Under the pieces are notes generated by a model. That model was given only the letters and a program-made list of their open reading frames with translations. It was not told the origin of the DNA and did no database searches. Positions 27,201-35,100 of a stretch of 64,000 nucleotides of DNA are shown here, in pieces. Position 1 is the first letter of the stretch, and every line of letters starts with the position of its first letter. The position numbers and the translations under genes are program-made. The stretch comes from Aequorivita soesokkakensis (lineage in GTDB: Bacteria; Bacteroidota; Bacteroidia; Flavobacteriales; Flavobacteriaceae): the NCBI RefSeq assembly GCF_001641085.1, contig NZ_LXIE01000045.1, positions 97,816 through 161,815 of the forward strand. Reading direction: 5' to 3'.

Positions 27201-27403
27201 TGCTCTTCAAGCGGAATAATAACGCTTTCAAGAATGGTTTCGGCGTTCGCCCCTGGATACGTTGCATTCACCTGAATGGTCGGCGGGGCAATATCGGGGT
27301 ATTGGGTAATGGGCAAATTGGAAAGCCCCAAAATTCCCAAAATCACAATAATTATTGAGATAACCGTAGAGAGTACGGGTCTGTCTATAAATGTTTTTAA
27401 CAT
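24239..27403 (-). CDS. RND efflux pump, inner-membrane HAE1 (AcrB-like) subunit
   Basis: Proton-driven drug/hydrophobe exporter; 1054 residues, the normal length. Twelve membrane segments in two halves with large periplasmic loops. The TM4 proton-relay motif GIVVDDAIVVVEA has the Asp pair near 404-405. The N-terminus (FIDRPVLSTVISIIIVILG, then TQYPDIAPPTIQVNATYPGA) is a textbook HAE1 start. Sits between the adaptor gene (20-base gap) and the TolC gene (overlap). Substrates cannot be deduced. Confidence 0.96.
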   Translation of the reverse strand: MLKTFIDRPVLSTVISIIIVILGILGLSNLPITQYPDIAPPTIQVNATYPGANAETILESVIIPLEEQINGVEGMTYLTSTATNNGTASISVFFDQDVDPDIAAVNVQNRVARANSLLPQAVIQTGVTTSKQQTSALMFLSFYSTNKDYDDTFLQNYLKINVIPELQRVNGVGDVSVFGGKDYSMRIWLNPQKLAAYSLMPSDVVAALKEQSLEAAAGSLGENNGEAFSYTIKYPGRYKTEQQYSDIVIKALGNGEFLRLSDVAKIELGAQSYAGGSVTNGNPAVNMGIFQTKGSNAQEIIDAIKEELKNVERDLPEGVTYYIPYDTNNFLNASIEKVVSTLVEAFLLVFLVVFIFLQDFRSTLIPAIAVPVSIIGTFFFLNLFGYSINLLTLFALVLAIGIVVDDAIVVVEAVHSKIDEGEKSPKKASLKAMHEISGAIVSITLVMSAVFIPVTFIKGPTGVFYEQFGVTLIVAIIISAINALTLTPALSALFLKGHDEKQNSKKPGFIQKFFNGFNRGFKATVNRYGRSVHFLYRHKWITGIILLLAVLGIWWSSATLKTGFVPDEDRGIIFMNVELPAGSSIDRTHEVNQILYSKIKNLPGVQGASVIDGRSLISGAGSNYGLGFIRLDDWKDRKDESLSVQAITGQLFGIAAQIPDAQIIFFSPPSIPGFGNSAGAEVNLLDRSGGSFTDLDQTNQEFIAKLSQRPEIQYAQSSFNTRYPQYEMTLNVPLAKEVGVSVQTIFNTLQGYIGSIFAADFSRFGKQYRVYVQALPEDRASESDLNNIYVRTASGEMTPITQFVTLKRVYGPQSVTRFNLFNSTKVTAAPAPGYSSGDVIAAVEDVSKTLPSNFDIAYSGLTLEEKSAGNQTTMIFILSLVFVYFLLAAQYESYLLPFSVLFSLPVGVFGAYISTQFMGLQNNIYFQIALIMLIGLLAKNAILIVEFALQRRKHGESILDAAIDGAEARLRPILMTSFAFILGLMPLVLSNGVGAAGNRSIGTGAVGGLLIGTIIGVFVIPILFILFQWLQEKITGAPTEKLETIEENTSHEKE

Positions 27404-27423
27404 GATTGGTTTTTCTTAAACGG

Positions 27424-28560
27424 TTATCTGAAAACTTTTTCAATAGGTTTGGCAATGCTGTCAAAAGGCATTTCTTGTGGATTTATTTTGGAATTTCCAC
27501 GTAGTTTGTTTGCACCTTTTGCAACAATTTTATCGCCTTTCTGCAAGCCGGAAGCTACCACGTAAAGGTTTCCAACTTCTGCCGTTGTCTCAATTTTGGT
27601 TGAAGTGGCCATACCATCTTCACCAACTTTATAAACATAAATACTGCCTTGTTGCTCATAGGTAGCTTCCTGCGGAACAACTATAGCATCGGTATAAACT
27701 TTCGGAATTTTTATTTTTCCGCTGTTACCGTTTGTTAAAATTCTTGAAGGATTATTAAAAACAGCCCTGAAAGAAATAGAACCCGTATTCGCATTTACTT
27801 GTGAGTTAATAGTTTCAATGGTTCCTTCTTCTTCGTAAAGGCTTCCGTTTGCCAATAACAATTGCACTTTCGGAAGTTTTTTTATTTTTTCTTCAATATC
27901 TTTTCCTTCTGCATTTTGAATAAAATCCAAATATTCCTTTTCATTCATTGAGAAATAAGCATACACTTTGCTAATGTCTGAAACAGTCGTCATAGGGACT
28001 TGTGATGATGGACTCACCAAAGCACCTTTCCGAAGATTGATGGAACCCACATAACCATCAACTGGGCTTTTTATGTTTCCGTAATCTATATTTGCCGCAA
28101 TGCTGTTATAGCCACTTTTTGCTTGTTGGAGTTTTGCTTTGGCAGTTTCAAGTTGCACATTGCTGATAATATTTTTTTCAACCAAAGGCTTCAGTTTATC
28201 AACCTCAACCTGTGCAGCATTTACATTTGCGCGAGCGGCAGCTGCATCTTGGCTCAAAGTCTGGGTCTCCAGTCTAAATAACGTTTGTCCCTTTCTTACT
28301 TTTTGACCTTCATCAACCAAAACATCAGTAATATATCCTGAAATTTTTGCATTTACCTGACTGTTCACAATCCCTTCAATACTTGCGGGATAGGTTGTAA
28401 ATGCTGTAACAGTTTTCGTTGGAATTGATACAACCGGTAAAGTTGGGGCTTGTTGTGCCATTTGTGCCTGTTGTGCACTTTTGTCTTCGCCACAAGAAGA
28501 AAACAATAGCAGAATGCCTATAGCTATGGGAAGTGAATGAATAAAATTTTTCTTTTTCAT
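27424..28560 (-). CDS. RND efflux periplasmic adaptor (AcrA-like lipoprotein)
   Basis: Membrane-fusion subunit linking pump and channel; 378 residues. Lipobox LFSSC at the N-terminus; barrel-sandwich lipoyl halves around a helical hairpin (QDAAAARANVNAAQVEVDKL, INSPVDGYVG-type segment KSPVDGYVGSINLRKG); beta-barrel and membrane-proximal domains follow. It comes directly after the regulator (11-base gap) and before the pump. Confidence 0.94.
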   Translation of the reverse strand: MKKKNFIHSLPIAIGILLLFSSCGEDKSAQQAQMAQQAPTLPVVSIPTKTVTAFTTYPASIEGIVNSQVNAKISGYITDVLVDEGQKVRKGQTLFRLETQTLSQDAAAARANVNAAQVEVDKLKPLVEKNIISNVQLETAKAKLQQAKSGYNSIAANIDYGNIKSPVDGYVGSINLRKGALVSPSSQVPMTTVSDISKVYAYFSMNEKEYLDFIQNAEGKDIEEKIKKLPKVQLLLANGSLYEEEGTIETINSQVNANTGSISFRAVFNNPSRILTNGNSGKIKIPKVYTDAIVVPQEATYEQQGSIYVYKVGEDGMATSTKIETTAEVGNLYVVASGLQKGDKIVAKGANKLRGNSKINPQEMPFDSIAKPIEKVFR

Positions 28561-28571
28561 TGTTGATTTAA

Positions 28572-29060
28572 TTAGTCGTTTTTATGTTTTTCAGTAAGCT
28601 TTTTTTGAATTTTTTCCATGGAAGCACTTGCTTGTGCAAGGAATTCCAAATAATCTTTATGAAATTCCAAGTCGAAAATTTCTGAACAATCCTCAGGAAG
28701 TTCTGCATTTATTTCTTTTTTATATTCCATTATTTCAAGATGCAGATCGCGTTCGCTTTTCCAGTTTTTGAGCATTTCATTCATGGAATTTATCATCACA
28801 TCTGGAACAAGTGTGAAGTACTTTTTTCGATCACCACATTTTGTGTGATAGGTAATTCGGTTTGCGGCCTGCAAAGTGGTTAAATGTGTTGAAATTGTAC
28901 TTTTACTGGCGCTGAGTTCACATACCAAAGATTCAAAAGTGCTTCCTTTTTTTCCACTTAAAATCAAGGTTGCAAGAATTCGCGCTGCCAGAGGAGCAAG
29001 TTGATCCTTGCTCTCAATGTGAACTCCCAATTTCTCAATTAAGTTTTCTTTCTTAGTCAA
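28572..29060 (-). CDS. GbsR/MarR-family transcriptional regulator of the efflux operon
   Basis: 162-residue winged-helix regulator. The helix-turn-helix is in LVCELSASKSTISTHLTTLQ, followed by the wing RITYHTKCGDRKKYF and a C-terminal coiled-coil. No in-frame ATG exists near the N-terminus. I chose TTG 29060, since the earlier TTG at 29123 lies within the operator and upstream of the -7 box. First gene of the four-gene efflux operon; a 24-base dyad in its own promoter indicates autorepression and control of the pump, relieved by an unknown ligand. Confidence 0.85.
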   Translation of the reverse strand: MTKKENLIEKLGVHIESKDQLAPLAARILATLILSGKKGSTFESLVCELSASKSTISTHLTTLQAANRITYHTKCGDRKKYFTLVPDVMINSMNEMLKNWKSERDLHLEIMEYKKEINAELPEDCSEIFDLEFHKDYLEFLAQASASMEKIQKKLTEKHKND

Positions 29061-29088
29061 AATATACTTATGATTTAAAATGAAGATG

Positions 29089-29096
29089 CAAAAGTA
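29089..29096 (-). promoter_or_regulatory. -7 box of the efflux operon
   Basis: TACTTTTG on the minus strand, 28 bases before the TTG start at 29060. A TTG lies 24 bases further upstream, within the operator dyad. Confidence 0.65.
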
Positions 29097-29099
29097 CGC

Positions 29100-29123
29100 T
29101 TGGTTCGTAATATTCCGAACCAA
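29100..29123. promoter_or_regulatory. Operator dyad of the efflux regulator
   Basis: Perfect 8-bp inverted repeat, TTGGTTCG and CGAACCAA, around an 8-base A+T centre. It fills the space from the -33 TTG to just before the -7 box, so a bound dimer would block RNA polymerase. The best candidate ligand is the GbsR/MarR protein encoded downstream. Confidence 0.7.
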
Positions 29124-29151
29124 TCAGTATTAATGTTTTGTTAAATAATTT

Positions 29152-31527
29152 TTAAGGGTTTTCTGAAGCGGATTTTATTTCAATCTGCTCACGAAGTTCA
29201 TTGCCGTCCTGATCTACCGTGGTCAATAAATATGTTCCCGGTTTTGGCGAAATTGCCAATTCGTGAAAGGTTTCGGTCTTGCCGATATATTTTGAATCCA
29301 AGTACCAAAAAACAGTAGTTTCCGGTGAACGATGTGCCAGCTTAAAAATTACTTCGTTTACATTTTCATCAAAATTCTTTGGAAGCAAAACCTCTTCATT
29401 TCTTTTTGGATAAATAAAGGCCATCAACTTTTCACCTTCTTGCAAGCAATTGGGCGCAAAGGGCGGCAGGATTTTGTATTCCGGGTGAAGCTGTGCGTAA
29501 TAATATTCCATCACAGGTGGCAGCACGAACCAGTTCTTTTGAACCATTTCCGAAAGTGGATAACATGAAGAATTAACCCGAAAATTTTCCGTCCCGACGC
29601 CTCGGGATAGAAATACAGTTTGATGGTACGGACAAGCTTCGGTTCGTGTTCCGTTTTTTGGAATCCATTCCATTTTTGTTTCCTCGCAAAAAAGTCCAGC
29701 AAGATGGCCGCTTTTGGTACAGATTTCAACCTCAACCAATTCATCGTACGGAATTTTAAACCAACCGCTTTGCGGTAAAACATTCAAAACATCAAACAAA
29801 ACTGGCGCTGCAGCTTGAATTCCCGTGAGTCCGGGTCGGCCTTCACCATCTGCATTTCCGACCCACACGCCGATTGCATATTTCGGTGTAACCCCAACGG
29901 CCCACGCATCCTTAAACCCGTAGCTCGTTCCTGTTTTCCAAGCTAACGGCTGACTGCTCGTGAAAAATTCCCAATTTTCCTCGCCGCTGGGGCGGTTTAC
30001 TTTTTCCATCGCTTCAAAGGTTTCGTAAATAGCGCCGGCATTCCAAACAGAGGGTTTTTGCTGAATTTCCCCGAAGGATATTTCCTCGTGATCTTTCATA
30101 TAAACGGGTTCCACAAATTCATTTTTACGGTATACGCTGGAAGAATTGTTGAAGTAATTTAAGGTGGAAGCCATTCCCGCATACGCTTTCGTAATATCCC
30201 ACAAACTGCTCTCCGCGCCGCCGAGAATTAACGATAAGCCGTAATAATCCGCAGGTTTATCGATTGCTTTTTGATTGGTCTTTTTTAAAACATTATAAAA
30301 CCGCTGAAACCCAAAATCCCGCAACATCCGCACCGCAGGTATGTTCAGAGAACGTGATAGCGCGACACTTGCCGGAACTGCACCGTTGAATTTTTTGTCG
30401 AAATTTTCTGGTGTGTACCCATTCACTGTCGTGGGAATATCAGCTACCAATGTATTTGGAAGAATTTCGCCCGCATCCAACATCGAAGTAAAAAGAAAAG
30501 GTTTTAAAATACTCCCCGTGCTTCGGGGCTTTTCAATTATATCCACAAAATTATTGTGTTCCCGAGTTGTTGGAGAATTGCCTACATACGCCAAAACCTC
30601 GCGGGTGTTTACATCCAAAACCAAAACGGCGAGGTTATGGATTTGGTTTTGCGCCAACATATAATGTTGCTCTTTTACAATATTGTTCACTTTTTGTTGA
30701 AGCGAAAAATCAATCGTGGTTTCAATGCGTTTTCCATGATGTTCCTTTCTTATTTTTTCAGTTAAATGAGGTGCAAATTCGGGTAATGGCAAAGGTTTTC
30801 CCGGCAATTTTTCATCCAAAGCCAATTGATAGGTTGTTTCATCAATCACTTCATTTTGAAAAAGTTTCAGTAATAATGCATCTCTTTTTTGTTTTAAAAT
30901 TTCTTCATTTTTCCCAGGGAAAATAAGCGCCGGCGCATTCGGAAGTACCGCCAAAGCTGCAGATTGCCCCCAACTCAATTCACTCGCAGGAATCCCGAAA
31001 TACCGCCACGAAGCGGTTTCCAAACCAACCACATTTCCACCGAAAGGGGCGTATGAAGCGTATAAATTTAAGATTGAATTCTTTTTATAACCCGCTTCCA
31101 AACGCGTGGCTTGAAAAATTTCTATTAGTTTTTCAAAATAAGTACGTCCTTTATTTTCTCGGGAAAGTCGGATTACTTGCTGTGTAATCGTACTTCCTCC
31201 GCGACGGGAATCGCTGGTTAGATTATTCCAAAGCGCATTTGAAATTGAAACCGGATTAAAGCCAGGATGCCAATAAAAATGCTCATCCTCAAAATAAAGA
31301 ATACATTTTTCAAAGCGTTCCGGGACCGAATCCATTTTTGGAAATCGCCATTGGCCGTCATCGGCAATTCGTGCGCCCAGCATTTGTCCGCTGCTGCTTT
31401 CGGCAACGGTTGCGGTGGGAACGTTGAATAATGGTGACGGAAGACAGAAAAGCCAAACCAAAAATAAAATCAGCAGGACACTGAGTTTTATTTTATGTTT
31501 TTTTAAAATGGGATCAATGTTTTTCAT
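29152..31527 (-). CDS. pbpC: Penicillin-binding protein 1C
   Basis: Bifunctional murein synthase of the inner membrane; 791 residues. One membrane anchor (about 14-33); glycosyltransferase motif EDEHFYWHPG with Glu80 and RRGGSTITQQ at 109-118; transpeptidase SILK with Ser339 and Lys342, an SLN motif in SRSLNIPAV and KTGTS; C-terminal BiPBP_C domain from about 700. A short palindromic repeat (29592-29607) is translated as part of LSRGVG between the last two domains. The alpha-2-macroglobulin gene lies just upstream, the same pairing as pbpC-yfhM in E. coli. Confidence 0.95.
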   Translation of the reverse strand: MKNIDPILKKHKIKLSVLLILFLVWLFCLPSPLFNVPTATVAESSSGQMLGARIADDGQWRFPKMDSVPERFEKCILYFEDEHFYWHPGFNPVSISNALWNNLTSDSRRGGSTITQQVIRLSRENKGRTYFEKLIEIFQATRLEAGYKKNSILNLYASYAPFGGNVVGLETASWRYFGIPASELSWGQSAALAVLPNAPALIFPGKNEEILKQKRDALLLKLFQNEVIDETTYQLALDEKLPGKPLPLPEFAPHLTEKIRKEHHGKRIETTIDFSLQQKVNNIVKEQHYMLAQNQIHNLAVLVLDVNTREVLAYVGNSPTTREHNNFVDIIEKPRSTGSILKPFLFTSMLDAGEILPNTLVADIPTTVNGYTPENFDKKFNGAVPASVALSRSLNIPAVRMLRDFGFQRFYNVLKKTNQKAIDKPADYYGLSLILGGAESSLWDITKAYAGMASTLNYFNNSSSVYRKNEFVEPVYMKDHEEISFGEIQQKPSVWNAGAIYETFEAMEKVNRPSGEENWEFFTSSQPLAWKTGTSYGFKDAWAVGVTPKYAIGVWVGNADGEGRPGLTGIQAAAPVLFDVLNVLPQSGWFKIPYDELVEVEICTKSGHLAGLFCEETKMEWIPKNGTRTEACPYHQTVFLSRGVGTENFRVNSSCYPLSEMVQKNWFVLPPVMEYYYAQLHPEYKILPPFAPNCLQEGEKLMAFIYPKRNEEVLLPKNFDENVNEVIFKLAHRSPETTVFWYLDSKYIGKTETFHELAISPKPGTYLLTTVDQDGNELREQIEIKSASENP
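29592..29607. repeat. Palindromic repeat inside pbpC
   Basis: TCCCGACGCCTCGGGA, six-base arms around CGCC. It looks like a flavobacterial intergenic repeat but is read in frame within pbpC, in a linker before the BiPBP_C domain. Confidence 0.6.
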
Positions 31528-31530
31528 TAA

Positions 31531-31614
31531 CTAATTCCAATCATATTCCCAAACGCCTTGAACATTCTTGACTTTTGGTGGAGGAGTCCATAAGCATGTA
31601 CTTCCAGATGATAT
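31531..31614 (-). other. Coding-like tail in frame after the lipoprotein stop
   Basis: After the TAG stop of the 31615-32121 gene the same frame stays open for 27 codons and ends at another TAG. The predicted peptide ends LWTPPPKVKNVQGVWEYDWN, which looks like real protein rather than random A+T-rich translation. It may be the lost C-terminus of that gene, cut off by a nonsense change, or the remnant of another gene. Confidence 0.3.
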
Positions 31615-32121
31615 CTAAAACAAACCATTCTTCAAATTTTTATCGAAAATTGGTTTATTGAAAGAACAGATATTTGGATAAGTATTAATAAAAATTTCTA
31701 ATTCTTTATCATATTCGTATTTTATAAATAGAGAATCATATTTTCTATTTATAGAATCATATTCTCTATTCGAAATAACCTTTATTGCTTGTGTAATTAA
31801 ATAAGGATTTAATGTTAGCTTTTCCTTAAACCCATAGAGGCTATCAATTTCAGCAACGTTTTTTAAACTAAGTTTTTTTACAATATAATCTTCAAATTCA
31901 AAAGCTGGCACTTCACTCTTGTAAATTTCTGCCATCGAACTATTATTAGGTTCTAATATGCAATCACAAATATGGTTTCCTTCATCTTTCAATAAATCAT
32001 TTATCAATTCAGCAGTTTTTTCAGAATAAATTTCGGAACGAGTTTTTTGTTTTGTTTCACTACAACCATAAGTGAAATTTATAATAACCGCAAATACAAA
32101 TATTCTGAAGAGCTTTTTCAT
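31615..32121 (-). CDS. Unknown small lipoprotein between pbpC and alpha-2-macroglobulin
   Basis: 168 residues. Signal peptide with lipobox FTYGC, then a charged helical domain with no recognised family. It has a Cys pair (CDC) near residue 52 and another Cys near 150. A locally repeated stretch around 120-140 (EYDSINRKYDSLFIKYEYD) reflects a short DNA repeat of TCTATTTATAGAATCATA type. It begins three bases after the macroglobulin stop and so belongs to that transcription unit. The frame stays open in a protein-like tail past the stop codon, so it may be truncated. Confidence 0.65.
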   Translation of the reverse strand: MKKLFRIFVFAVIINFTYGCSETKQKTRSEIYSEKTAELINDLLKDEGNHICDCILEPNNSSMAEIYKSEVPAFEFEDYIVKKLSLKNVAEIDSLYGFKEKLTLNPYLITQAIKVISNREYDSINRKYDSLFIKYEYDKELEIFINTYPNICSFNKPIFDKNLKNGLF

Positions 32122-32124
32122 AAT

Positions 32125-35100
32125 CTATAATTCAACAGTCACCCACATCCCTTTGTTCCGCGCATAATAAGAATTGTCATACATCGCCTCAACCTGCGTT
32201 CCGGGCAAATAATACGTTCCCAAATAGGAAGCGTTTAATTTTACACTGAAGGTCTTCGTTTGTCCAGCAGTTAAATCGAAAAAGAAATTTACTCTGTCGT
32301 CGCGAATGTCCGTATATCGTGCATTTCCACTTGCGCCACCGCCCAATTCGGAGAAACTGGTGTTTACTATTTCCCAACCGCTTGGAAAGATTTTTGCCAA
32401 AGCCACGTTGTTTATCCAATTGTTGGAAGTGTTGGCAACACTCACTTTCGCGATGATTTCCGTGCCCTGTCGCAATTTTGTAACGTCTATCGGTTTTCCA
32501 TCGCCTCCCAAATATTCAGATTTTATGGAGAGATTGCGTCTTTCGGCAAGTTCTTCCCCTAAAGGCAATTTCCCACGTTGCGAAAGTGTAACGTAAACCA
32601 CATTCCCTTTTTTGTTTGTTACGGAAACGGAATTGCTTCCCATTACAAAAGAAAGATCGCGCTGCGCAATTGCTCGGTCGGTTTTCACTTCAACCGATTT
32701 TCCGCCATTCGTAAATGTAAGTTCCATCGCCTTTCCGCCGTTTTTGGCAACCATTTTTGCCATTGCCATCAATGCATACGAAGTTTCTTGGGTGCTATAC
32801 CAATTTCCCGAAGACAAATCCTTAGCCACGGAAATTGCTAAATCGCGTTGCTTCGAATCACCCAATAAAACCAAAGTTTCCAAAGCCATCGCCCTATTTC
32901 TGAAAGGCGAGCCGTAAGTATAATAATCATATTTCTGTGGCACGAAGTTGATATTGGCCGTTTGTGCAATTTGTTGTGCGCCTTCCTTTTTGCCCGCCAA
33001 AGCATATGCCGCGGCCAGTCGCCATTTGGCATCATTGCTCAGCTCCTTGCTTTCGCGAAGGCGGTTCATTGCAGCGAGCTCCGGTTTTCCGGCCAACGCC
33101 AAGGTATAAAGTCTGTAAGCCTGTGTTAAACTTGTATTATAGACTTTATGACTATTTCGCCATTGGCGCGCTGTGTTTTGCTGATACAGCAACCAATTGC
33201 TCATAAAACTGATTGGCAAAGCGTATCCTTTTTGCTTCGCTTCCAGCATAAAATGACCGGCATAGTTGGTTGCCCATTCGTCGGCTTCGCGCTCTCCGGG
33301 CCAATATGCAAGTCCGCCGTTTGCGATTTGGAATCTGCCCAATCGCTCAATTGCTGCTTTTACGTTTTTCTCAATATCCTTCTTTTTATCAAAAGTTATA
33401 TCGAAAACATCTGCCAAATACAACTGCGGAAATGCCGAAGAAGTAGTCTGCTCAATGCATCCGTACGGATAATGGATTAAATATTCCATTCGTTTTCCAA
33501 AATCCATCGGTGGCAAGGTTGAAAATTCAAGCATCGCCGCATTGCTTCCCGGAACGCCAAAAGTTTCAAAATTGATGGTTTGTGTTCCATTTTCAGCAAT
33601 AGTATATTGTGTAGATTTTTGTGAAATTGGGTTGGGATTTTCCACGTCGATTTCCACTTTATAACTTGCTTTTTCCCCATTTCCAGCGGCGGTTACTTCA
33701 ATGGTTTGGAATTCCTGCGTCGGCAAAACTTCGAATTCGAAATTCACAATCTGTTCGCCCGGTCCGTTGAAAGTAACCGTTTTGGAAGCACCGTTTTTTG
33801 GTTTCAAAGCATCGCCTGTTTTTACGGTAATCGTGGCGGTTTTCACTTTATTCTCCATCGCGAAAACAGTAACTGGAAGTGTAACAGTTTCTCCCGGCGA
33901 TAATTTCCGCGGAAGCGAAGCCAGCACCATTAAAGGCGTACGGACGGGCGTAGTTTTTTCGACACTGCCATACGCACTTTTGGTTTTATCACCCGCAATT
34001 ACCATCGTGCGAACGGAGCCGATGTAATTTGGCATCATAATAGTATGGGTTGCGGTTTTTCCAACGGCGAGTTCAAATGGTCCTAAATATTTTACAACAG
34101 GTTTAAATCTGTCGGCTTTTCGGTTTTTTGCACCCAAAGCCGCATCGCCACCACCGATTGCGTAAATATTGTCCACACTGCCGGAATAGGCACCAATCAC
34201 GTAATCGAACATATCAAAAGTTTTTACCCCCAAAGCCTCTCGACTGTAAAAAGCTTCGTGGATATCGGGTGTGGAGAAGCGCGTTAAATCCAGCAAACCT
34301 TCATCAACAACCGCCAAAGTATAGGTCATTGGTTTGCCTTTTTCTTCGGAAACTTTTACGGTGAATTGTTTCTCAGGTTTTAAAACTTCCGGCATCGAAA
34401 TTTTTGGATGTAGCACCGTTGAAGGGTCTTCCACCGAAAGCGGAATAACGCCGTAAAGTCGAATCGGCAAATCGTTTTTCGTTTGGCTGTGCGGTTGGAG
34501 CAGCGAAATATTCACATAAATATTCGGCGCCATTTCCTTGGTGATTTTTATCGCAGCTTTGGTTTCGCCTTTTTTGGTTTCAATCCAGTGCGTTGCCAAA
34601 ACCTCGGTGCCGTTTTCAACGCTAATCAACGCGTGGCCGTCGCTTCCCGAAGGAAAAGTGATAAACGCTTCCTCGCCCACATTGTATTTTTCCTTATCTG
34701 CTGAAAAGAGCAACATGCGCGCACTTTCCCCATCGCCGTCACTTGGGCGTTGCCACCAATTTCTGTAGAAATATGTTATGCGCCCGGTTGCGTGGCCGGA
34801 TTGTTTATCGATGACGCGAATTAAATATCTTCCGCCTTCCTCCTCAGGAATATTTACGGTGAATTTTCCCTTTCCGCTGCCATCGGTTTTTACGGTGAAT
34901 TCTTTTACAGGACGGTGCACGGTTGAATTTTCATAGGTTGAAAGATTGTCCGAACCGCGGTTCCACCACCAACGCCATTCAATTTGAAAAACTTTCACTT
35001 CCATCTCGCGGTTGGCGGCAGCTTTGCCCTGCGCATCCACGGAAACTACATCAAAAGTTGTGTTTTCATCCGTAAAATAGGAACCGTAACGCCCAGCTTC

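Noticed and set aside
29061..29123. Longer N-terminus of the efflux regulator starting at TTG 29123
   Set aside because: The TTG is part of the operator dyad and lies upstream of the -7 box, so it cannot be in the transcript.
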